A stretch of 64,000 nucleotides of DNA from Sphingomonas oligoaromativorans (GTDB taxonomy: Bacteria; Pseudomonadota; Alphaproteobacteria; Sphingomonadales; Sphingomonadaceae), in contig NZ_JAASQK010000002.1 of the NCBI RefSeq assembly GCF_011762195.1, positions 62,001-126,000 on the forward strand. Reading direction: 5' to 3'. Every line of letters begins with the position of its first letter. The first letter of the stretch is position 1. Below are positions 26,474 through 34,200 of the stretch, one piece after another. The notes under the pieces are model-generated. The model did not search any database, was not told the origin of the DNA, and was given only the letters and a program-made list of their open reading frames with translations. Position numbers and translations under genes: made by a program.

Positions 26474-27661
26474 GTGAGCACGCGCAGCTTCGATTTCGAC
26501 AGCGCTTCGGGCTATCGCCTGTCGGGCAGGCTGGAGGCGCCAGAGACGACGCCGGCCGGATGGGCGATCTTCGCCCACTGCTTCACCTGCGGGAAGGATA
26601 ATATCGCCGCCACGCGGATCACCCGCGCGCTTGCCCAGAAGGGCATCGGCGTGCTGCGGTTCGACTTCGCCGGCCTCGGCGCCAGCGGCGGACAGTTCGC
26701 GGATTTCGCCGCCGACGTTCGCGATCTCATCACGGCGGCGGAGGCGATGGCCGCCGAAGGCAAGGCCCCCTCCCTCCTGATCGGCCACAGCATGGGGGGC
26801 GCCGCAGTGCTCGCCGCCGCGGGAGAGCTTCCCGCCGTGAAGGCCGTCGCCACCATCGGCGCGCCGGGGCATCTCCGCCATGTGCTGCACCAGTTCGACC
26901 CCGAGCAGATCGAGAAGATCGAGCGCGAGCAGCAGGCCGACGTCCATCTCGCCGGGCGCCCCTTTTCCGTGGGCCTCGGCTTTCTGGAGCAGTTGCGCCA
27001 GTTCGATCTGCCGGGCTGCATCGCCGAACTGGGCCGTCCGCTGCTCGTCCTCCACTCACCGCGCGACGAGACGGTGGGCATCGAGAATGCGCAGCAGATC
27101 TTCGGCGCCGCCAAGCATCCCAAGAGCTTCATCTCGCTCGACGATGCCGACCATCTGCTGACCCGGCGGAGCGACGCGGATTTCGCGGCGGGTGTCATCG
27201 CCGCCTGGGCGGCGCGCTACCTCCCGCCGATCCACGCCGACGCCCCGCTCGAAGCGATCGTCTCGGGCGCGGATGCGCGGACCACGGGCGAAGGCAAGTT
27301 CCAGCTTTCCGTTCGCGTCGGCCCGCTCACCATCATCGCCGACGAGCCGGAGAGCCTCGGCGGCATGGGCAGCGGCCCCAGCCCTTATGATCTGCTGAGC
27401 GCCGGCCTCGCCGCCTGCACGTCGATGACCGTGAAGCTGGTCGCCGACAATAAGGGCTTCCCGCTGGAGCATGTCCGCACGCGCGTCGAGCATGAGAAGG
27501 TCGAGGGCGCGACACCGCCGGACCTGTTCACCCGCACCATTTCGTTCGAGGGCCATCTCGACGCCGAGCAGCAGGCGAAGCTGCTCGACATCGCCAACCG
27601 CTGCCCCGTCCACAAGACGCTCTCGGGCGGATCGCGCGTCGAGACGAAATACGCGCCCTGA
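26474..27661 (+). CDS. Fused alpha/beta hydrolase - OsmC peroxidase-like protein
   Basis: A 395-residue natural fusion. Residues 1-250 are an alpha/beta hydrolase with the nucleophile elbow LLIGHSMGGAAVL and the late His in DDADHLLTRRS. Residues 265-395 are an OsmC/Ohr-type domain with MGSGPSPYDLLSAGLAACTS and NRCPVHKTLSGGSRVET, supplying the two redox Cys residues of this peroxidase family. The start is a GTG at 26474 behind GGGAG. Such fusions are widespread in proteobacteria and thought to handle organic hydroperoxides or thiol esters, but the joint reaction is not known. It follows the cupin gene by 62 bases and may or may not share the NAG transcript. Confidence 0.9.
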   Translation: MSTRSFDFDSASGYRLSGRLEAPETTPAGWAIFAHCFTCGKDNIAATRITRALAQKGIGVLRFDFAGLGASGGQFADFAADVRDLITAAEAMAAEGKAPSLLIGHSMGGAAVLAAAGELPAVKAVATIGAPGHLRHVLHQFDPEQIEKIEREQQADVHLAGRPFSVGLGFLEQLRQFDLPGCIAELGRPLLVLHSPRDETVGIENAQQIFGAAKHPKSFISLDDADHLLTRRSDADFAAGVIAAWAARYLPPIHADAPLEAIVSGADARTTGEGKFQLSVRVGPLTIIADEPESLGGMGSGPSPYDLLSAGLAACTSMTVKLVADNKGFPLEHVRTRVEHEKVEGATPPDLFTRTISFEGHLDAEQQAKLLDIANRCPVHKTLSGGSRVETKYAP

Positions 27662-27681
27662 AGCGCGCCGTCCTCCGCCTC

Positions 27682-27903
27682 CTAAGGCAGGATGCCGTTG
27701 GAAAGGGCGAAGGCGATCATGTGGGATCGGTTCTTGGTGCGCGTCTTCAGGCGGATATGATCGATGTGGCGATCGACCGTTCTCGGCGCGATCTCGAGCA
27801 TTCTCCCGATCTCCTTCGCCGAAAGCCCGCTCGACACGAGTCGAAGCACCTCGGTCTCCCGTGGCGTGAGCCAGTCGTTCGTAAAATCATGCTCGTCGGG
27901 CAT
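27682..27903 (-). CDS. HTH-only LuxR-type regulator (EPS-locus pair, left member)
   Basis: A 73-residue protein that is almost only a LuxR/FixJ-type DNA-binding domain: WLTPRETEVLRLVSSGLSAK, EIGRMLEIAPRTVDRHIDHI and RLKTRTKNRSHMIAFAL. It lacks any receiver, PAS or autoinducer-binding domain, so its signal must come from a partner or from its own level. A GGAGGGG site precedes the ATG at 27903. It is divergent from, and clearly paralogous to, the small regulator at 28408, and stands at the left end of the EPS locus. A role in EPS control is inferred from position. Confidence 0.82.
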   Translation of the reverse strand: MPDEHDFTNDWLTPRETEVLRLVSSGLSAKEIGRMLEIAPRTVDRHIDHIRLKTRTKNRSHMIAFALSNGILP

Positions 27904-28407
27904 CGGCCCCTCCGTCCAGACAGGACCATCGGGCTAAAGCTTCGCTACAAGAATGACGCGACACGCCCCCTGCCCAATCGATCGCGCTCGATCGGGCCGG
28001 AAAACTCTCCCTATCATGCCGATTATCCTCGGCCAATCGACCATATGCTTTCCCCCGTTGCATTTTCGGGACAGTTTTCACCGGATGTCGGGAGGTTTTA
28101 CACTCGCGACCCGCACCGCGACTCCCCCCTCCCGGCCGCTCGAAATGCCCGTTGGGACTACCCCCTCCAAGCCAAGCCAAAATGGCACAGGTGCCAGAAG
28201 GAGGGGCTTCCCTTTCGCATCCGCGTCGTGCTTAGCTTGTCTCGTCAGTAGGGCACCCTTCTCTGTTGAAGCGCTGAAATTTCGCGCCGCCAGAAGGATT
28301 TACCTGTGCTCCATGGTAGCTGTCGTGCGTAGCGCCGGGGCGCATCCCTTGCCGGGATGATGTTTTGCAGCAGTTTCGGGAACGAATCGTTCCCATGGGG
28401 GCAAACG
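27904..28407. promoter_or_regulatory. 504-base divergent intergenic region with a perfect 17-bp palindrome
   Basis: No gene is seen here. The region should hold promoters for both small regulators. At 28378-28394 lies GGGAACGA-A-TCGTTCCC, a perfect inverted repeat with a one-base centre, ending 13 bases before the ATG at 28408 and abutting its GGGGGC ribosome-binding site. It has the length and symmetry of a dimeric LuxR-type operator, so autoregulation is a reasonable guess; folded in RNA it could also affect translation. A weaker CGATCG-rich symmetry near 27977-27995 is probably background. Confidence 0.5.
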
Positions 28408-28656
28408 ATGCACAGCACTGATTTTCATCTCACCAGTCGCGAACTGGCGGTCGTCCATCTTGTCGCTCGGGGGCTGTCCGCGGTGGAGGTCGCCAAGGAA
28501 TTGCAGATCGCGCGCTGCACGGTCGAACGGCATGTCGAGAATGTCCGCCTGAAGACGCGCACCCGCAATCGCGTCCACATGATCGCCTATGTCATCAAGC
28601 AGGGGATGCTCTGGCACAACGAGACGGAGCGGACGCCCGAACTCGTGGCCCATTGA
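28408..28656 (+). CDS. HTH-only LuxR-type regulator (EPS-locus pair, right member)
   Basis: An 82-residue LuxR/FixJ-type DNA-binding domain without a sensory domain: HLTSRELAVVHLVARGLSAV, EVAKELQIARCTVERHVENV and RLKTRTRNRVHMIAYVI. It matches the divergent 27682-27903 protein along its length (notably RLKTRT-NR-HMIA), so the pair arose by duplication. The ATG at 28408 has a GGGGGC site; a longer in-frame reading upstream would cross the palindrome and is not favoured. The priming transferase gene begins 12 bases after its stop, so this regulator is probably transcribed together with the first enzyme of EPS synthesis. Confidence 0.83.
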   Translation: MHSTDFHLTSRELAVVHLVARGLSAVEVAKELQIARCTVERHVENVRLKTRTRNRVHMIAYVIKQGMLWHNETERTPELVAH

Positions 28657-28668
28657 GAGTGCCCGGCG

Positions 28669-30219
28669 ATGGACTCGCCGTCTGCCGCACCCGATGTGCT
28701 GGACCGACCGGAAGGGGACGATATCCCGCGATCGGATCGGGCCGGGCACACGCCCGCCATCGAGCTGGCGCCGCGGATCCAGGCCGGTTTCCTCTCGCGT
28801 CACCGGACACGGTTGCCGCTCATGCTGGCGTCCTTCGTCACGCGGGTGCTGGATGGGCTGGCGATCATCCTGGCCGGCTGGGCGCTGATCCACTGGCGGC
28901 TTGACGCACAGATCGCGGATCATGCGCGCGAGGCGTTCCGCATGTCCGTCTTCGGCGCCGCCTTCTTCGTCGTGCTCGGCGAGATCAGCGGCGCCTATCA
29001 GCATGACGCCATCCTGTGCCGGCGGCGCTGCTGGTCGCCTTTGCTGAGCGCCGCCACCGCCACGACACTCTTCCTGCTCGCCTTCGATCTGGCGACCGGC
29101 CCCGGAACCGGGGATCATCGCCGCGCGATCCTGATCGGCTGCGGGCTGGGCGCGGCGGCGATCGTCTGCGCGCGCCTCGCCTTGCTGTCAGTGCTGGCGC
29201 ATCTGCGCCGGGCGGGCATCTTCAACAAGCGCACCGCCATTTTCGGCACGGGCAAGCAGGCGGTCGACCTCGCCCGCTATGTCATGAGCCATGACATGCT
29301 GGCCGTCTCGCTCATCGGCTTCTTCGACGACCGGACACAGTTGCGCGCCGCGCAGGAGGCGCTGCCCCTCGCCCATCTCGGCGGAATGCCCGAACTGATG
29401 CGCTCGATCCGCGCCGGCCTGATCGACAAGGTCATCATCGCCATGCCGTGGGCCGCCGAGTCCCGCCTCCAGTCGATCATGGAGGCGTTGGGGACCACGC
29501 CGGTCGAAATCCGCCTCGCGCCCGAATGGGCCGGTTATGCCTGGGGCCGGCGGCCGATGATCCTGCTCGGCGGGCTGCCCGTGCTGACGCTGCTGGAAAC
29601 GCCGCTGTCCGGCTGGAAGCTGTTCGTGAAGGCGGTGGAGGACCGGCTGCTGTCGCTGATCGCGGTGATCCTGTTGTCGCCGGTGCTGCTGGCGGCGGCG
29701 ATCGCGATCAAGCTCGACTCGCCCGGCCCCGTCCTCTTCCGGCAGATGCGGGAGGGCTATAACTGCCAGCCTTTCCCGATCCTCAAATTCCGCACCATGT
29801 ATGCCGATCGGTGCCACCAGAGCGGCGACATGGTGCAGACCACGCGCCGCGATCCGCGGGTGACGCGGGTGGGCGCCTTCCTGCGCCGGACGAGCATCGA
29901 TGAGTTGCCGCAGCTCTTCAACGTGCTGTCGGGCGCGATGTCGCTGGTCGGCCCGCGCCCGCACGCCGCCTCCACCCGCGCCGGCGGCAAGCTCTTCGCG
30001 GAGATTCGCGCTTCCTACGCCACGCGCCACAATGTGAAGCCGGGGCTGACCGGCTGGGCGCAGGTCTGCGGCTGGCGTGGCGAGACGACGTCGGAGGAGA
30101 TGCTGATCCAGCGCCTCCGGCACGATCTCTATTATGTCGAGCATTGCTCGCTGCTGTTCGATCTCTACATCCTGGCGCGGACGGTGGTGATCGTGCTGTT
30201 CCAGCGCTCCGCCTATTGA
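28669..30219 (+). CDS. Polyprenyl-phosphate hexose-1-phosphate transferase (EPS priming enzyme)
   Basis: A 516-residue inner-membrane enzyme that starts repeat-unit assembly by moving a hexose-1-phosphate (most likely glucose-1-P) onto undecaprenyl phosphate, as in the WcaJ/GumD/SpsB-type family. It has four N-terminal transmembrane helices, a Rossmann-like domain with [17 protein letters not shown], one more helix, and the conserved catalytic domain with [44 protein letters not shown] and LVGPRPHA, and [15 protein letters not shown]. It ends AY, as many relatives do. It follows the small regulator by 12 bases. The first sugar is inferred from family, not visible. Confidence 0.93.
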   Translation: MDSPSAAPDVLDRPEGDDIPRSDRAGHTPAIELAPRIQAGFLSRHRTRLPLMLASFVTRVLDGLAIILAGWALIHWRLDAQIADHAREAFRMSVFGAAFFVVLGEISGAYQHDAILCRRRCWSPLLSAATATTLFLLAFDLATGPGTGDHRRAILIGCGLGAAAIVCARLALLSVLAHLRRAGIFNKRTAIFGTGKQAVDLARYVMSHDMLAVSLIGFFDDRTQLRAAQEALPLAHLGGMPELMRSIRAGLIDKVIIAMPWAAESRLQSIMEALGTTPVEIRLAPEWAGYAWGRRPMILLGGLPVLTLLETPLSGWKLFVKAVEDRLLSLIAVILLSPVLLAAAIAIKLDSPGPVLFRQMREGYNCQPFPILKFRTMYADRCHQSGDMVQTTRRDPRVTRVGAFLRRTSIDELPQLFNVLSGAMSLVGPRPHAASTRAGGKLFAEIRASYATRHNVKPGLTGWAQVCGWRGETTSEEMLIQRLRHDLYYVEHCSLLFDLYILARTVVIVLFQRSAY

Positions 30220-30223
30220 GCCG

Positions 30224-31201
30224 TCAGGCTCGGAACAGCGCCGAGTTGCGCAGGAAATCGCCCAGCATCCGGGGCGGATCGGGATTGCGGCGGAGCATCG
30301 CCAGCCGCCGCACCTGCCACAGCATATGCATCCCCGCCCAACCGAGATCGGCGGCGATGGCATAGGCGCGTCCATGGTTCTTCAGGAAATAGCGGCGGCG
30401 CGACTCGAACCAGTAGCGCGGAATGCGCTTCGGCTCGGTCGTCGCGGCGGTCACGCCCGTGCTCTGGCCGGAGATATGCAACACCACCGCCTGCGGGACG
30501 TACCAGCATTCCCAGCCGGCCCGTCGCGCCTGAAGGCAGAAGTCGGTTTCCTCATAATAGAGGAAATAGCCCTCATCCATCAGCCCGGCATCGTCGAACA
30601 CCGCGCGGCGGATGACCATGCTGGCGCCGGATACCCAGTCCACCCGCGCCGTCTCCTGCCCCATGGTGCGGCCGATCGCGTGCGACGACAGGAGCCGCGA
30701 GACGAGGCCCAATCGCGCGCCGCGCTCCGTCTCGCCAAGGATGGTCGGGAAGCGGAAAGCATAAGGCCATGGCGTGCCGTCCGCCGACTGGAGCGCGCTG
30801 CCGGCGATCCCGGCCCTCGGGCGATCGCGCATGAAGGCGGCAAGCGTCCGCGCCGCGCCGGGGCGGATGACGGTATCCGGGTTCACCAGCCAGACGAGAT
30901 CCGGCGGATTGCGGCCCGCCAGCGCGCGCCGGATCGCATGGTTGTTGCCGCTGGCGAAACCGCCGTTGACCGGCGAGGCGAGCAGTTCCGCCCAGCCGCC
31001 CCACCCCTCCATTCGGATCGCCGAATCGATCAGCGGAACCGAGTCGTCACCCGAGTCATTGTCGACCACCACCACTTGCAGGCCCGGCATCTCGCGCACT
31101 TCGTTTTCCAGACTGGCGAGGCATTCGACCACGAGCGGCCCCGTCCGATAGTTCACGATGATGGCGAGCATCGTCGGGAGCGGCGGATCGGTCTGGATCA
31201 T
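30224..31201 (-). CDS. GT2 glycosyltransferase coupled to the NRPS/PKS genes
   Basis: A 325-residue family 2 glycosyltransferase of the rhamnosyltransferase-like type. Seen are LAIIVNYRTGPLVVECLASL, VVVDNDSGDDSVPLID (nucleotide-sugar Asp), WLVNPDTVIRPGA (metal-binding DxD equivalent) and DEGYFLYYEETDFCLQARRA (catalytic-base region). There is no clear transmembrane anchor. Its start overlaps the PKS stop codon by four bases (ATGA), so it is translated from the same message as the megasynthases. That tight link suggests, but does not prove, that its sugar or product is functionally tied to the NRPS/PKS acyl group. It ends four bases from the convergent priming transferase gene. Confidence 0.9.
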   Translation of the reverse strand: MIQTDPPLPTMLAIIVNYRTGPLVVECLASLENEVREMPGLQVVVVDNDSGDDSVPLIDSAIRMEGWGGWAELLASPVNGGFASGNNHAIRRALAGRNPPDLVWLVNPDTVIRPGAARTLAAFMRDRPRAGIAGSALQSADGTPWPYAFRFPTILGETERGARLGLVSRLLSSHAIGRTMGQETARVDWVSGASMVIRRAVFDDAGLMDEGYFLYYEETDFCLQARRAGWECWYVPQAVVLHISGQSTGVTAATTEPKRIPRYWFESRRRYFLKNHGRAYAIAADLGWAGMHMLWQVRRLAMLRRNPDPPRMLGDFLRNSALFRA

Positions 31202-34200
31202 CGCAGCATCTCCGCCGGGACGAGCGAGGGCCGGATGGCCTGCGCGGCCGAGCGTCCCGTGCCCGCCCCCGCGCCATCGCCCGGCGCCCAGCGCGCCAGA
31301 CTGTCGTCGAGCCGCTGCTGGAGAAGCAGGGCCAGCGTCTCGACATGCGGCTCCTGAAGCAGGCTGACATGGCCGCCGGGAACCGGGACCAGCTCCACCT
31401 CGTCCGCCACGCGCTTGCCCCAGCCGAGGATGCAATCGGTGTAGATTTCGGCGAAGGGAATGTCCTCCGGCGTGCCATCGCCGCTGGTCGCCCGGAACAG
31501 CGCGACGTCGCCACCCGCGAACAGGCCCCGCGGCCGATGCGCCTCATGCGCCAGCTCGTAAAGTTGCACGAAGGGCAGGCCGGGCGCGCCCGCCCCAGCG
31601 CCGCGCATGTCGTCGACGATCTGGAGGCGTTGGCGCCGCTCCAGCCGCGAACGCACCTGCCAGATGCAATAGTTGCAGATCTTGCGGAGCAGCGCCGGAA
31701 TCACGCTCGGCCCGCCCGCATTCGAGAGCAGCGCCCTCACCCGCTCCAGCCGTGATCGCGTGGCATAGAGACGACGCCTGCCGGCATCGACGTCCGCCGC
31801 ATCCATGATGCCGACGAACGCCACCGTCTCGCCCTTGTCCTGAAGCCGGCGCGCCATCTCCAGCGCGAGGGTGCCGCCGGCGCACAGCCCCGCGAGCAGA
31901 TAAGGCCCATGCGGGCGCAGCGTCTGGATGCGCCCGACATAATCGGCGGCCATCTCGTCGACGCGGGTGTGCGCGAAGCCTCCATCCGGCCGCCGCCTCG
32001 GTTCGATGCCATAGACGGCGTGGCCGGCGTGCAGCCGCAGCGCGAGGCCGCGATAGAGCAGAGTCTCACCCAGGCCGTCATGCACGAGGAAAAGCGGCGG
32101 GCGTTCGCCACCCGGCCGGATGGTGACGAGCCCGGCGGCCGCGGGGGCGGCAACGGCCTCGCTCGCCACCGGCGCGCTGTTCGGATCGAGGATCGCCGCG
32201 AGCCGCTGGACGGTCGGGTTCTCGAACAGGGTGGACAGCGGCAGCGTGCGGCCGGTCCGTTCACGCAGACGGCTGACGAATTGCACCGCCGGCAGCGACT
32301 GCCCACCCAGATCGAAGAAGCTGTCCGTGCGCAACACGGGTTCGACGCCGAGCATCTCGGTCCACAGGCTGGCGATCAGGCGCTCCGCCTCGGTGGCGGG
32401 CAAGGCGGCGGCGCTTCCGGCCGGCAGCTCCCGTGCGATCCGCGCGGATGGCCGGTGCGACGCCTTCATCCGCGGCCTCTGCGCTGCGAGCGGCCGGGGC
32501 GAGACGATCACATGCGCGGCATCCGGCCCGCTCAGGATTCTGTCCAGCGCGCGAAATCTTTCCTTCGGCGACATCCCGGCCGAGGCGTCCTCCCAAGGGT
32601 TCCAGCCGATCGAGACGACACGCGTCCGCTCATCGGCGCGGCGCGCCTGCGCATAAGCGTCGTGAAAGGCGGCAACGGCAGCTTGACCGGCCTGCTCCGC
32701 AATCGTGCCGATCGGGGAGAAGAGGACGAGGAAACCGGGCTGCGCGGCCCCGAGCGCCTCTTCCAGCACCGGCAGCATCAGGGCAGCGTGCGCCGCCTCC
32801 GCGTCGACCAGACCCGCCGCGTGGAAGATGCCATCGATCGCCCCGAAGCGCGCCCGCACCTGCCGGATCGCGCGGCGCATGGCGCCTGCGTCGGTCATGT
32901 CGGCCGCCATGGCCAGCACTTCGCCGCCGGCCTGCTCGATCGCCAGCAGATCGCGGAGGCGACCGCCGCGCGGATCGTCCGGCGCCAGGCGAGCCAACTC
33001 CGACTCCCAGCTTTCACGCGGCGGAACGGCGGAGCGCTCGATCAGCGCCAGCCGCGCGTGCTGCGTCTCGGCAAGATGGCGGGCCAGCGCGAGGCCCGCC
33101 CCTTCCAGCCCGCCGGTCATCAGATAGACACCGCGCGACCGAAGGCGGCTCTTTCCCGTTCCGCGAGGCGTGGGCTGGAAGCCTTGCGTCCAGCGTTCCC
33201 CCGCACGATAGGCGATCGCCTCCGCGTCGTCCGGCGAGGCCAGTTCCGCGATCAGCGCATCCGCGATGCGGGATCGGCCCGTATCGCTCCATTGCTGGAC
33301 GGCCAGATCGACGCTGCGCACATGGAGATGCGGATATTCCCGCCGGATGGCACGACACGGCCCCAGAGCCGTCGCCTTGGCCGGCGACAGCACGGCTTCG
33401 TCGCAGACGCGCTGGATGCCGTCCGACACCAGAGCGATCTGCACGGGCGCCGCGAACTCATGGGCGGCAAGCGCCTGCGTCAGGAAACGCAGGCTGTCGA
33501 AGCCCCGCTTCTGGATCTGCTCGCCATCGGATGCGCGCCAGCCTCGCCAGAAGCCGGTCGTCAGCCAGAGATGATAGATCTGGCCGGGCAGCCGTCCCCT
33601 CGCCGCCAGCGCCTTCAGCAGCGCGGCATAATCGCCCGGTCTGCGCGGATCGATGATGAAGCGGTCCACCGCCTCCTGCCGATAGCGGCGGCCGGGACGC
33701 ACCAGGATCGCCGCGCGCCCCGCCGCGCGCAGATGCCGGGCGATGGCGGCGCCGATGCCCAGCCCATCCTCGAAGATCAGCGCCGCCGCCGTGCCGACCT
33801 GTGCCATGGGAAGCGCCGTGCGCCGCCAGTGCGGCTCATGGAACCAGTCGGCCATGTCGGCGCGCTTGTCCGCCGTTTCATCCTCGGTCGGCTCCGGCTG
33901 AGCGGGGGGCTCGATCCAATGGCGCTGCCGTTCGAACCGATAGGTCGGCAACGGCAGGCGGAGACGCTTTTCGTCGATCCAGTAGCGGCCCCAGTTGACG
34001 TCCACTCCCAGCGCCCAGAGCTGCCCGAGCGCGTTGAGCAGGAAAGCCGTGTCGGCGGCGGGCTCCTCCGGCTGGCGGAGCGAATGCAAGGTGGCGATGC
34101 CATCCGCTACGCGACCCGGCCCCACCTCCAGCAGCACCCGATCGGGCGCCTCCCGCAGCCGGGCCAGCCCCTCGTCGAAACGCGTCGCCTCCTCCAGATG

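Noticed and set aside
27977..27995. CGATCG-rich symmetric stretch in the regulator intergenic region.
   Set aside because: CGATCG-type words are common across this window, so this symmetry is not distinctive.
30219..30224. Possible shared terminator between the convergent priming transferase and GT2 genes.
   Set aside because: Only four bases separate the stops and no stem with a T-run is present.
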